Both the position numbers and the translations under genes were made by a program. A stretch of 64,000 nucleotides of DNA, taken from positions 1,426,001 to 1,490,000 of the forward strand of contig CAKKNE010000004.1 of the NCBI GenBank assembly GCA_918797485.1, given 5' to 3'. Positions 53,412 through 63,717 of the stretch are shown piece by piece. Position 1 is the first letter of the stretch, and every line of letters begins with the position of its first letter. The notes beneath the pieces were generated by a model, which had not been told where the DNA came from, made no database searches, and saw only the letters and a program-made list of their open reading frames with translations. This DNA comes from Pelagomonas calceolata (Eukaryota > Sar > Pelagophyceae > Pelagomonadales > Pelagomonadaceae).

Positions 53412-53816
53412 GACGCCTCGCGTGTGTTGAGGCAGGCTGCTGCTGGGAAGCCGGGCGTCGCGACTTGCAGCAGTCCTTTTACCGAAAGAACGCGAAGCGG
53501 AAAGACTCGTAGTTCCTAGACTTGACGGAATGCAACTTGCCCACGCTCTGCCTAGGTCTCGAGGTACAATCGAGCTTGTTACTCCTAGTACGCACGACGC
53601 TAGCTCGCATCAGCCGCGATCACTTGCGAGCAGCAACCTGTCGAGCACTAAGGCTGTAGAGTCTAAGACAAAGCTAAAGATAAATCACTTGCGATTGAGC
53701 CCCGGCCCCGAGCCCGCGGGTTTCTACGTCGACAGCGTTATCGCGCAAACGCATCCACAGCGTGATTGACTGGCAGCCAAACGCAACGTCGCTTGCCCGC
53801 GCGAGCGAGCTGTGCG
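53412..53816. other. divergent 5' gap
   Basis: Shared upstream region of the signal peptidase and the GARP factor. A weak copy of the GCTAG-ended element (53584-53604, CTAGTACGCACGACGCTAGC) lies 173 and 213 bp from the two starts. No gene was recognised. Confidence 0.45.
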
Positions 53817-54344
53817 ATGGCCGATGCCTGGGGCCAGGAAAGCCTGACGTTGGAGACGCTCCGCGACGTCTACGCTAATCTGAACCACACGGCGGCGCCG
53901 CCGCCTGCCGCCGCGCGCGAGGTGGCGCGGCGCCGCGCCGAGCGCGCCGTCGCCGGCGCCGTCTTCGAGCTCGGCCTGCGCCAGTGCTCGCCCAAGGTCA
54001 TCCAGGGCCTCCTCGCGCGCGGCGCGGCGGCGGGGTCGCTCACGACGGAGCACATCAAGTCTCACCTCCAGAAGTACCGCCAGCACCACGACCGGTCGCG
54101 GCAGCCCTTCCGCGACCACTTCGAGCGCTGCCTCCGCGCGCCGGCCGCCGCGCCGCCGCCGCCCGCGGCGACGCCGCCGCAGCGCGGCCGCGAGGCGATC
54201 GAAGCGGCCGTCGGGCGCGCCCCGGGCGTTCTTTGCGAGTTGGCCGCTGTGCGGGCTTGCCTCCGCCGCGACGTGGACGCGGCGCTCGCCGAGCACCGCT
54301 GCCTCGCGGACGAGCTCGCGGCGCTGGCCCCCGGCCCGAGCTAA
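53817..54344 (+). CDS. GARP/SHLQKYR Myb-like transcription factor
   Basis: The start at ATG 53817 gives 175 residues. Residues about 40-96 match the single Myb-like GARP domain. VAGAVFELGLRQCSPKVIQG forms the first helices, and LTTEHIKSHLQKYRQHHDRS carries the third, DNA-contacting helix with the SHLQKYR signature. The usual N-terminal W-T-x-E-L-H-x-R is absent; a more Ala/Pro-rich stretch (TAAPPPAAAREVARRRAERA) stands there instead. In stramenopiles many such factors have the variant FELGL..SPK..., as here. The C-terminal half is Pro/Ala-rich and then helical (RAPGVLCELAAVRACLRRDV), perhaps a dimerisation segment. Targets are unknown. Confidence 0.82.
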   Translation: MADAWGQESLTLETLRDVYANLNHTAAPPPAAAREVARRRAERAVAGAVFELGLRQCSPKVIQGLLARGAAAGSLTTEHIKSHLQKYRQHHDRSRQPFRDHFERCLRAPAAAPPPPAATPPQRGREAIEAAVGRAPGVLCELAAVRACLRRDVDAALAEHRCLADELAALAPGPS

Positions 54345-54731
54345 CCTTATGCGTGTGCAGCTACTCCTCGCTAGCTAGCGTGGCGCTCCGGCGTTGCGCG
54401 CGGCGCGCGCCGTGCTACGCCGTCGCGGCGATGCCCGCGGCGGAGGTCGGTGCGTCGTGTGGTCGCGGCGCTTGCGGCGTGTCGGTAGTGCTCGTGCTCC
54501 GTAAAACACGATGACGTGGGGCGCGGGTACGGCTAGTACTGGACCTGACTCATTACTACGTGTCGAAAAAAGGAAGGCGGTGCGACGGGGAAGAGCGACA
54601 CAAGAGCGTAGTGCAGTCTTCGTAGAAAAAGGGTGGTTTCAGAAGAAACCGGGTGTGAATGAGATGGGCCGTCGGCGACCACCGCTGGTCTTGATCAGCG
54701 GCGGCGCGGCGGCCCGGGCTCGGGGGTAGAT
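54345..54731. other. convergent gap with H4 3' hairpin
   Basis: The 3' flanks of the GARP gene and histone H4 converge here. The only clear element is the hairpin at 54635-54650 downstream of H4. No gene was recognised. Confidence 0.5.
54635..54650 (-). promoter_or_regulatory. histone-type 3' stem-loop of H4
   Basis: In the H4 sense direction it reads GGTTTC-TTCT-GAAACC, a perfect 6-bp stem and 4-nt loop, flanked by ACCC on both sides. It lies about 82 nt beyond the H4 stop and matches the H3 hairpin in stem, loop size and flanks. Confidence 0.75.
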
Positions 54732-55790
<1,059 letters not shown>

Positions 55791-55842
55791 GCGTTTCCAC
55801 CTTTTTTGGTGGTGACGTCTTCCGTCCTCTCACAACTTACCC

Positions 55843-55858
55843 GGTTTCTTCAGAAACC
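55843..55858 (+). promoter_or_regulatory. histone-type 3' stem-loop of H3
   Basis: GGTTTC-TTCA-GAAACC, a perfect 6-bp stem and 4-nt loop, flanked by ACCC. It lies about 53 nt beyond the H3 stop. It has the geometry of the metazoan and green-algal histone mRNA stem-loop. Confidence 0.75.
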
Positions 55859-56914
55859 ACCCTTTTGCCAACGAAGAGACGTTCGACGTGGCTCTGTTGT
55901 TTCCCGGCTCCCGCGTCCCGCTCGCCTTCCTTTCCTAGAAACTTCCTCGCGTCGTCGTCGACGGCGTCGTTCGCGCCCGTTATAGGCTAAGCTTGCGCTC
56001 GTCTTTCTTCTTCAATTAGTACAGTAGATTTAGACTGGTGAACTCCGGGCGGCTAGGCCGCCTATCTCTGAGTTACTTTGGGAAGGTCAATTGCGTAGCT
56101 CCCTTGCGTTGCGGGGGTATCTGCAATCGCCGCCTGAACTGCGTTACCTTCCTTCCTTACTCATGACCTACGCGCCCATGGGTACAGCGACCGTCAGCAT
56201 GCCCGCTAGGGGATCGCTAGGGGTGCGGCTAGGCGTCTTAGTTGATCGCGAAAGGGCGATCGCAACGGGCTGGGGGCGATGGGGAGTTCGACTTTGATGC
56301 CTTGGCTCTGAGCGCCGCGACGCCGCGACGGACGCTGCGCCAACCGCCTCACAAGATCAGAGTATATTACCGCTTCAGTACTCTCTCTCGGCCGACAGCT
56401 GCATGCCCCAAGCTATCGACGGACGAGACATCCGCATCCCTGAACAAGATGGGTTTATCATCATCGGAATCCTACGCCCAGACCGTCATAGAGCCCCAAC
56501 CTAAATGACTTGGTTCTGGACCTCGCGCAAGTCACTTGAATATACAGCGCAAATACTCTCAAGTTCAAAGTCTCCAAGCCTGAATCGACCGGTTCCTCTG
56601 AATCCATTTTGGAGGATCTCCACCTTGGAGGTTCCGGGCCGGCCGCGCACAAGCACGCGAAAAGCCCCCATCGTTCCCATCGTTATCGTCCCCATCGCGC
56701 CCATCCACATCACCATGGTATCAAGAAGAAGAATATTTTAAGTACCGTATTCGTGAACTCTTCCGCCGCGCGGGGGTCCTCACAAATTCCCCCTTACCCT
56801 TGACGGAGCGCCCGCGTCCACGAGAGACGCTGCCCCGACGCCCAGTACTCTACTTTCGAAACGTGCGGGACGATGCGTCAAGACCGCTAGCTGCCTGTAC
56901 TTACAGGTAAGCCC

Positions 56915-56970
56915 CTACCGTAGGTACCTACCGTAGGTACGGTACCGTAGGTACCGTACTGGTAGGTAGC
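56915..56970. repeat. cluster of GGTACC palindromes
   Basis: TACCGTAGGTACCTACCGTA and similar units overlap as inverted repeats, sharing motifs with the cluster at 51608. It lies about 160 bp upstream of the RRP12 start. Confidence 0.6.
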
Positions 56971-57131
56971 AGCAAGCGGCGATGTGGGACATCGAGGGTG
57001 CCGACATCAATTGCTCTGTGTCTCTTAGCTAGCAGAGATCTAACGTCGCTGCATACTTACTGCGCTGCGCGAAGTGCGCACAGCACTTGAGCAAGAGGAA
57101 GGAAAGCCTCTCTGTACTGGTCGCAGAGCAC

Positions 57132-59939
57132 ATGCAGCTCGACGCTCTCCGCGAGGACGTCGACGCGCCGCGGGACGCACCCGTCCAGCGGCGCGGCGAC
57201 GTCCTCGCGGAGCTCCGGCGGGGCGCGGCGACGCGCCCCGTGCTGGAGGCGCTCGAGGAGGCGGTCGCCGAGCGGCGCGGGTCGGCCGCGGCGAAGCCGA
57301 CCGCGACCGAGGTCTTCGCGGCGGCGCTCGCCGGCCTGGCCGGCGGCGGCGCGTCGGCGCCCCTCCTGGGCGTGGCCGAGGCGACGGCGGCCGTCGCGGC
57401 GCCGGACCTCGTCGAGGCCCGCTGCGCGCAGGTCACGGACGCGCTCCTGCGCGCGGCGCGGCACGACGACGCCGCGGCGGCGCGGGCGGCGGCGCGGTGC
57501 GTCGGCGTCGTGCTGGCGCGGCAGCGCGCGGCCGCGTGGCGGCGGCCCGAGGCCCGGGCCGCGCTCGAGCGGCTCATGGACTGCTGCGTGCGCGACGCGC
57601 GGCCCAAGGTCCGGCGGGCCGCCTGCGAGGCCGTCCGCGGCGTCGCCCGGAGCTCGGAGCGCGCCGCGAAGCACGTCGCGCAGCGGTGCCGCGCGGCGCT
57701 CGACGCGACGGCGCAGGGGCGGCGGGACGGCGCGCCGGTCCCGCCGGCGGCCTTCCACCTGCTGGGCCTCGTCGAGGCGCTGGCGCCCGCGCCGGGCCTC
57801 GCGGCCGCGGCGGCCGCCGCGGCGCTCGCCGGCCGCAAGCCCGACAAGTTCTTCGACGCGCGCGGCCTCCGCGCGGCCGCGGCGCTCGGCGCCGACGACG
57901 GCGCCCTGGGCCGCGTCCTCGCGGCGGCGCCGCCGGCGCGCACGTGGCAGGCGCCGGACGGCGACGTCGTCGCCGCGTGGGCCGCCTGCGCGCCGGCGCT
58001 GCGCGACGCCGGCGCGGCCGTGCGCGCGCTCGCGGCCGCGGCGCCGCGCTGCGACGCGGCGGCGGCGGCGGCCCTGGAGCGCGTCGTGCGCGCGACGCCG
58101 CGCGACGCGGCCGCGGCCGCGGCGCTCTGCGACGCGCTCGGGGCGGCCCTCGCCGAGGCGCCCTCGGACGCCGTCTTCAAGGCGGTCGAGGCCGCGTGCG
58201 CCGCGGACCTCGCGGCGCGGGGCCCCCTCGCGGCGCTCGCGCGGCGCGTCGACCGCGCCGCCGAGCGGTCGCCGCGGCGGCGCGCGGCCTGCGTCGCCGC
58301 GGTCGCCGCGCTGGGCGTCGCGGCGTACGCGGCGGCGGTCGAGCCGGCGGACGCGCGCGACTTCTGCGCAACGCTCGCGGAGGCCGTCAGGGCCGGCGCC
58401 GCAGTGTCGCTCGGGGAGCTCGCGGCGCTCCTCGACAGCGCCGACGCCTTCTGGGCCCTCGCGCCGGCGGTTGCGGCGGCCGCGCGCGGCGACGACGCGG
58501 CGTGGCCCGCGTTCGCAAGCCGCTGCGCGGGCGAGGTGGCCAAGGGCGCGAACCGCTGCGCGTGCGAGGCGCTCGCGTGCGTGCCCTCGGCGGCGGCCGC
58601 CGCCGCGGCGCTCGCGCCGCTCTGCGCCGCGGCCGCGGCCGCGTCCGACGACGCGGCCTTCGCGGCCGCGGCGCGCCGCGCGCTCGGCGCGGCGGCCGGG
58701 CGCGCGCCGCCGGCCGCGGTCGCGAAGCTCTTCCGCCGCGTCGCGACGCGGCTGCTGCGGGCCGCGGCGGCGGACGGCGACCGGGACGCCGCGGGCCGGC
58801 TCCTCCAGGTCGGCGCGGCGCTCGCGCCGGCGCTCGCGGCGGACGACGCCGCGACGCTCTGGCGCTGCGCCGCCCCGCTCCTCGACGACCCGGTCCTGCA
58901 GAAGCGCGCCTACGGCTGCGCCGCCGAGCTGTGCGCGCGCCACGGCGACGCCGCGTGGGCCGCGGTCCTCGTGGAGCGGGACGCGCCCGTCGCGTGCCGC
59001 GCGAAGCGCACGGCGGCGGTGACGGCGCTCGTCGCGCGGCGCGCGGTCCCGAACGACCTCGTCGCGCGCCTCGCGTCGGAGGCGGCGCTCGGCACGCGCG
59101 ACGCGAACGCGCACGCCCGCAAGGCGGCCTTCGCCCTGCTCGACGCCCTCGCCGCGCGCGTCGACCCCCGGGAGCTGCTGCAGATGCTCTCCGCCGCGCT
59201 CGTGGCGCAGACGGCGCACATGCGCGCGGCCGGCCTCTGCGCGCTGAGCCGCGTCGTCTACGTCTGCCCGGGCGCGCGGGGCGACCTGCCGGCCCTGCTC
59301 GAGGCCGGCGTGCTGCTCCTCGGCGACCCGGCGACGGAGGTCCAGACCGCCGCGCTCCAGTTCCTGCGGGTGGCGACGGCGGCGCTCTGCGGTGACGAGG
59401 CGGGCCGCGGCGCCCTCGAGCCGCGGCTGCCGGCCGCGCTCGCCGCCCTCTCCGGCCTGGGCCCGCGCGGCCGCCACCGCGCGGCCGTCAAGGCCCTCGT
59501 CCGGAAGTGGTGCCGCGTGTTCGGCCACGACGCGATCCAGGCGGTCGCGCCGGCGACGGACGCGCCCCTGCTGAAGGCGCTCCGGCGCGCCGAGGCCCGG
59601 GGCAAGCGGAAGCGGACGGCTTCGGACGCCGGCGACGCCGGCGACGACGCCGCGTCGTCGTCGGGCCCCGACGACGACTTCGACGTCGGCGTCGCCGCCG
59701 ACGGCCGCGTCGCCGTCGTCCGCGTCGACGCGGCCGCGGCCGCCGCGCGCGCGGCGCGCGAGCAGGCGGCCGCGGCCGCCGCCGCGCCGCCGCGCCGCCG
59801 CCGCAAGGCCACGTCCAAGGCGGCGCGGCGCGGCCGCCGCGCCGGCGGCGACAGGAACCGCGCGGACGGCGTCCAGCCCTACGCCTACGACTCGCTCGGC
59901 GACGTCGCGCGGCGGGGGAAGCGGGTCCGGCGCAAGTAA
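57132..59939 (+). CDS. RRP12: RRP12-like ribosome biogenesis protein
   Basis: A HEAT/ARM-repeat protein of about 935 residues (start ATG 57132), most like RRP12, which supports nuclear export and maturation of pre-ribosomal particles. The body is Ala-rich helical repeat (DCCVRDARPKVRRAACEAVR, LRAAARHDD-type units). The C-terminal part is most telling: LLQMLSAALVAQTAHMRAAG, LCALSRVVYVCPGARGDLP, LLLGDPATEVQTAALQFLRV and HRAAVKALVRKWCRVFGHDA match RRP12. A basic, disordered C-terminus follows (ARGKRKRTASDAGDAGDD) and ends YAYDSLGDVARRGKRVRRK. The frame is open for 15 codons upstream of the ATG, so a 5' exon is possible. It is somewhat shorter than yeast RRP12. Confidence 0.82.
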   Translation: MQLDALREDVDAPRDAPVQRRGDVLAELRRGAATRPVLEALEEAVAERRGSAAAKPTATEVFAAALAGLAGGGASAPLLGVAEATAAVAAPDLVEARCAQVTDALLRAARHDDAAAARAAARCVGVVLARQRAAAWRRPEARAALERLMDCCVRDARPKVRRAACEAVRGVARSSERAAKHVAQRCRAALDATAQGRRDGAPVPPAAFHLLGLVEALAPAPGLAAAAAAAALAGRKPDKFFDARGLRAAAALGADDGALGRVLAAAPPARTWQAPDGDVVAAWAACAPALRDAGAAVRALAAAAPRCDAAAAAALERVVRATPRDAAAAAALCDALGAALAEAPSDAVFKAVEAACAADLAARGPLAALARRVDRAAERSPRRRAACVAAVAALGVAAYAAAVEPADARDFCATLAEAVRAGAAVSLGELAALLDSADAFWALAPAVAAAARGDDAAWPAFASRCAGEVAKGANRCACEALACVPSAAAAAAALAPLCAAAAAASDDAAFAAAARRALGAAAGRAPPAAVAKLFRRVATRLLRAAAADGDRDAAGRLLQVGAALAPALAADDAATLWRCAAPLLDDPVLQKRAYGCAAELCARHGDAAWAAVLVERDAPVACRAKRTAAVTALVARRAVPNDLVARLASEAALGTRDANAHARKAAFALLDALAARVDPRELLQMLSAALVAQTAHMRAAGLCALSRVVYVCPGARGDLPALLEAGVLLLGDPATEVQTAALQFLRVATAALCGDEAGRGALEPRLPAALAALSGLGPRGRHRAAVKALVRKWCRVFGHDAIQAVAPATDAPLLKALRRAEARGKRKRTASDAGDAGDDAASSSGPDDDFDVGVAADGRVAVVRVDAAAAAARAAREQAAAAAAAPPRRRRKATSKAARRGRRAGGDRNRADGVQPYAYDSLGDVARRGKRVRRK

Positions 59940-60250
59940 GAGCGAGCGCGGCCCCCGTCATCGGCAGGGTAGTGGGGTACTAAGAGAGGAAGAGTCGCAT
60001 ACGGTCCTTGGAGCAGCTCACGGAGACCTAGTACGCTATAGCCCCGTGCCGTGCATAGCAGGGAGAAAGCTCTCAAGAGCTTGTTCATATTTATAGGTCT
60101 TCCTTAATTTATCTATTTATTTTAGGGTTGGGGACCTTGCCAGCTAGAGCCTGTAAGACACTAGGGTAAAGGGCACGGCTGAGTTAGCTGGCGCTCGCGA
60201 GCGCCGCGAGCAGGACTGCCGCGCCGGCGCGGCGAGCGGCGCCCGCAGCC
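59940..60250. other. intergenic with dispersed element
   Basis: A short gap between same-strand genes, with an AT-rich stretch and a GCTAG-ended element at 60143-60165, 86 bp upstream of the next start. No gene was recognised. Confidence 0.45.
60143..60165 (-). repeat. dispersed GCTAG-ended element, right half diverged
   Basis: On the minus strand it reads CCTAGTGTCTTACAGG, then CTCTAGC. The left half is identical to the 28048 copy and the right half has changed. Confidence 0.5.
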
Positions 60251-61183
60251 ATGGCCGCCGCCGCCGACGCCGCGCTCGCGCGGCTGAAGCTGCCGTCCAA
60301 CGAGTCGCTGCAGGAGGGCCACGCCCTCGCCGCCGACGAGCAGATCTACCTCGCGGACACGATCACGCCGCGGCTCCGGCGGCGGCAGGCGACGCTCGCG
60401 GCTATTGATGTGACGAGCTGCGTCCGCATCTTTAGAGGTATGATCACGAACAACAAGGGGCCCCTCGACCAGCGTTTACGCGAGGCCATCGAAGCGTACG
60501 ACCGGGCCGAGGTCTTCTTCGAGACCGATGTGTTGGCGGAGCCCGACTTACACGGGGAGGACGTGCTGAGGCGGGCGATGAACACGATTGTTGGAGGGGA
60601 AGATTTATATGGACATCTCGTCTGGTGCGAGTGCCTCGGGGATATTAGCGCCGTCGTCGACGCGGGCGTCCAGCCCGCCGACGCCGTCAAGATGCGGTGC
60701 CGCGTCATGGAGGCCGTCCGACGGCTCCAGTACCGCCACAAAACGGCGCACATCCGCTACAAGCAGGTTTATATTTTGGATTTGTCCGAGATCTCGCTCG
60801 GTTCGTTAATTACGTCCTCGAAAGTCCGGGAGATGACGAAGGCGATCGTCGGCGGCGCGAACGACTTCTTCCCGGAGACGCTCTGGAAGTTGTTCATCGT
60901 GAACGCGCCCTTCGTCTTTCGGAGCGCGTACAGCGTCGTGTCTCCCGTGATCCACCCGACGACGAAGGAGAAGATCAAGATCCTCGGGTCGAGCTTCCTG
61001 GACGAGCTCGAGCGCAACGGCGTGCCGCTGGTCGCCGTGCCGCGGCGGCTCGGGGGCGGCGCGCCGGACCGGCCTCTATCTACTCTGCTCGAGGGCCTCG
61101 GGCCGACGAACCCGCCGTCGCTCACGGAGCCCGTGCCGCTCGAGGCGACGCTCCCGCCTCCTCAAGCGATGAACCCTGTTTAA
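60251..61183 (+). CDS. SEC14/CRAL-TRIO-domain lipid-transfer-like protein
   Basis: A 310-residue protein with a CRAL-TRIO (SEC14) domain, which binds and transfers lipids such as phosphoinositides between membranes. Helical N-terminal segments (ALAADEQIYLADTITPRLRR) come first. The lipid-binding fold includes GGEDLYGHLVWCECLGDISA, YKQVYILDLSEISLGSLITS and the diagnostic FFPETLWKLFIVNAPFVFRS then AYSVVSPVIHPTTKEKIKIL. A Gly/Pro-rich tail closes it. The family call is well supported by the P-E-x-x-x-x-x-x-x-x-N-A-P motif and the following segment; the ligand is unknown. Confidence 0.88.
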   Translation: MAAAADAALARLKLPSNESLQEGHALAADEQIYLADTITPRLRRRQATLAAIDVTSCVRIFRGMITNNKGPLDQRLREAIEAYDRAEVFFETDVLAEPDLHGEDVLRRAMNTIVGGEDLYGHLVWCECLGDISAVVDAGVQPADAVKMRCRVMEAVRRLQYRHKTAHIRYKQVYILDLSEISLGSLITSSKVREMTKAIVGGANDFFPETLWKLFIVNAPFVFRSAYSVVSPVIHPTTKEKIKILGSSFLDELERNGVPLVAVPRRLGGGAPDRPLSTLLEGLGPTNPPSLTEPVPLEATLPPPQAMNPV

Positions 61184-61244
61184 ATTGACGTCTAACCTGA
61201 GCTCGCTACCCCCAGGTAGTACGGAGGTGCAAAAAACCCGTTAC

Positions 61245-63182
61245 TCACCACGCGTCCCAGCAGAACGCCTCGGCGCTCTCGGCAACAATATGATTCGGCG
61301 GAGGCGTCCACGGCACCGGCGCCGCGGGGAACGCCGCGTCGCGCCCGGCCGCGTCGACGGCGAGGAGCGCCGCGACGGCCGCGCGCAGCTTCGGGGGCAG
61401 CCCCCGGGCGTCGTAGGCGCCGTCGAGGCTCCGGGCGAACGACGCGAAGGGCGCGTATCCAATCGCCAGCTCGTACGCGAGGCAGCCGAGGCCCCAGAGG
61501 TCCGCCCCGCGGCCGTGGCCCGTCCCCAGGAGCTGCTCCGGCGCGAGGTAGGGCCCGAACCCGATCAGGGTGAAGGCGCGCGCGCCCTCGTCCAGGCGCC
61601 GCGCCGCGCCAAACTCCGCGAGGACGGGCCGGCCGCGCGCGTCGACGTGGACGTCGTCGGGCGTGAGCGCTCTTATGATAACGTTCGCGGCGTGCAACAC
61701 GGATAGGGCCTCGCGGACGCCGCGTCCATAGAACGCGACCGCGTCGGGCCCGAGCCGGCCGCGCCGCCGGAGCGGCCCGCCCGGCGCGTGCGCGGCCAGC
61801 CGCGCGCCGTCGTCGTAGGGCGCGAAGCCTAGGATGGAGGGCGGGACGCGGCCGAACTTCCACGCCGCGTGGAGCCGATACTTGACGCCGTCCGGCGCCG
61901 CGACGATCGATACGTCGCCGAAGGCGCCCTTCACCGTCGCCACCGGCGTTAACTCGTGGCGCGGCCACGGCGGCGCGCGGGGACCCCCGTCGTCGCCGTC
62001 GGCGCGCGCGCAGATGCGCTGCAAACTCCCAAAGGCCTCGACGAAGGGCGCGCGCGCGAGCACCGCGCACTCGCAGTCATGATCCGCGACGACCGACGCC
62101 GTGCGCGCGTCGTCGCCCAACAACGCCATCTCCCCGAAGTAGTTGCCCGGCTCCAAACTGCCCACGACGCGCCTTTCGGATCCGACCTCGACGCGCGCGC
62201 GGCCCCTCCTTAGTACATAAAACGCGTCGCCAACGTCGCCCTGCCGCACGATGACCTCGCCCGCCTCGTAGGACTTCGTGGCGAAGAGGTCGGCGCACCT
62301 CCTCCGCTCCTCCTCGGTAAGCTTCCCGAGGACCTCGACACTCGAGAGCACGCGCCTTCTCAAATTCGCATCCAGCAACGCCGCGACGGGCCCCAGCCGG
62401 GCCTCGACGCGCCTTCGGTCGACTTTGAGGAGCACGCAGGCCGTGCGCGCGCGGACGTCGGCCGCTCTAAATTGATCCCTGAGCAGCGCGCGCTCTCCAA
62501 AATATTCGCCCTGGCGCAGGACCAGGTCCCGCATCTGGACCTCGCCCGTCCCGATGTTCGTGCAGTCGACCGTGCCCTCGAGAATACAAAACATCGTCGC
62601 GCCCGTCGCGCCCTTCTTCACAATCTCCTCGCCGGCCTGGACATTGGTCTCCTCGGCGGCGAGGGCAGCCACATCCAACTGCGCCTCCGTCAGGCCCTCG
62701 AGCAGCCCGACGCGCGCGAGCGCCGCCGCCGCGCGGCGGTGCCGCGCGGCCGCGGCCGCGGCGACGCACCGCCGCGCCGCCGCCGCGTCGACCCGCCACG
62801 CGGCGCCGCCGGGCGGCGCCGCGCCGTCCGCGGCGCGGGGCGCGGGGCCCAGCAGCGCCTCGCCGCCTATTACATTTCCCGCGTCGCCGACGACGAACGC
62901 CGCCTCGCCGACGTCGCCCGCCCGGTGCGGGCGCGGCGCGCCCGCGGCCGTCGCGCGCGCGGCCGCCGCCGCGGCCGCCTCCGGCGGCGCCCGCGCGAAG
63001 AGGCGCGTGCCCTTGGCGAGCGCCTCCGCGATGGCGCGCTGCTGCGCCGGCGTCGGCCCGCCGGGCGGCGGCGGCGGCAGCGCCGCGGCGGCGTCGACGG
63101 CGCCGCCGTAGACGTAGCGCCCGGCGGCGCGCGCCTTCTTCGCGGGAGCGCGCTCCTGCGGCGCGCTCGGGGCGCAGCCCAT
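61245..63182 (-). CDS. cyclic-nucleotide-binding pseudokinase (PKG-like)
   Basis: The start at ATG 63182 gives 645 residues. MGCAPSAPQERA fits N-myristoylation and palmitoylation. Two cyclic-nucleotide-binding domains follow, with phosphate-binding cassettes YFGERALLRDQFRAADV (about residue 227) and YFGEMALLGDDARTASV (about 349), both with the key Arg. A kinase-like domain comes next. The Gly loop VKGAFGDVSIV is fair. The catalytic loop is IIRALTPDDVHVD in place of HRDLKPEN, so the catalytic Asp is Ala, the Lys is Thr and the Asn is Asp. DFG is AEFG, and APE is present (YLAPEQLLG). The kinase is very probably inactive. It may act as a cGMP/cAMP-regulated scaffold. The layout is that of protein kinase G. 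Confidence 0.85.
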   Translation of the reverse strand: MGCAPSAPQERAPAKKARAAGRYVYGGAVDAAAALPPPPPGGPTPAQQRAIAEALAKGTRLFARAPPEAAAAAAARATAAGAPRPHRAGDVGEAAFVVGDAGNVIGGEALLGPAPRAADGAAPPGGAAWRVDAAAARRCVAAAAAARHRRAAAALARVGLLEGLTEAQLDVAALAAEETNVQAGEEIVKKGATGATMFCILEGTVDCTNIGTGEVQMRDLVLRQGEYFGERALLRDQFRAADVRARTACVLLKVDRRRVEARLGPVAALLDANLRRRVLSSVEVLGKLTEEERRRCADLFATKSYEAGEVIVRQGDVGDAFYVLRRGRARVEVGSERRVVGSLEPGNYFGEMALLGDDARTASVVADHDCECAVLARAPFVEAFGSLQRICARADGDDGGPRAPPWPRHELTPVATVKGAFGDVSIVAAPDGVKYRLHAAWKFGRVPPSILGFAPYDDGARLAAHAPGGPLRRRGRLGPDAVAFYGRGVREALSVLHAANVIIRALTPDDVHVDARGRPVLAEFGAARRLDEGARAFTLIGFGPYLAPEQLLGTGHGRGADLWGLGCLAYELAIGYAPFASFARSLDGAYDARGLPPKLRAAVAALLAVDAAGRDAAFPAAPVPWTPPPNHIVAESAEAFCWDAW

Positions 63183-63717
63183 GTGCAGTCTCGGGGTGAT
63201 CGGTCGTCCAGCTGTCGAACCGGTCGATCGATGCGTCGATCGATGCGGGCGCTCCCGCAAATAAAAGTCTCGGTTTATTGAGAATCCAAGGCAGTCCTAT
63301 CAGTCCTCCCAAAGTGATTGTAGCAGCCGAGAAATCTAGTGGGTCTAAACTAGCTCAATTACGGGAACGACACCCGCACGCTTCGGCGGATTCGTGGGCA
63401 CGCCGGGCGGCTCCGGCGTGCGACACATGGCTCCTTTCCTTCCTCTCCAGCGCTAGTGGGGCCGTCCGCGGCGGCTCGCGGGGGCCATTTCCCTCAGCAC
63501 TCCGCCAAGCTCCCACCCCAAGAGCAGGCCTCCGGAGGGATCGGGCGGAGAGGCCTAGGAGAGGCGGGTCCCTGGTTTACAAGACCGACACCCCTACTCT
63601 TTGTCAGCGACTTCGAGACGAGGCCTCTCACCGCGCTCGCCGCGCCCGCGCGTCGACGCGCAGTTACGGTTGAGAACAACCCAACCGTGTACAACACCAA
63701 GGCGCAGCAAAGACAAA
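63183..63717. other. divergent 5' gap before HSP60
   Basis: Promoter and leader region between the pseudokinase gene and HSP60, with CGATCGATGCGTCGATCGATG palindromes near 63226-63246 next to the pseudokinase start. No gene was recognised. Confidence 0.4.

Larger units (their letters stand above)
55791..57131. other. long intergenic region, about 1.3 kb
   Basis: Left: H3 3' flank with its hairpin. Middle: AT-richer sequence with several open frames of 60-90 codons and a CCCATCGT-like simple repeat near 56666-56715, no recognisable product. Right: a GGTACC cluster (56915-56970). A short upstream exon of RRP12 could lie near its right end, since a frame with a GCACAG acceptor-like site at about 57083 stays open into RRP12. 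Confidence 0.5.

Noticed and set aside
57087-57131. Upstream start of RRP12 at 57087
   Set aside because: The codon is TTG; the first ATG is at 57132. A 5' exon remains possible but is not shown.
57057-59528. Very long minus-strand open frame opposite RRP12
   Set aside because: It encodes only Arg/Ala/Gly low-complexity sequence and mirrors the codon use of RRP12; GC-rich DNA keeps the opposite frame free of stops.
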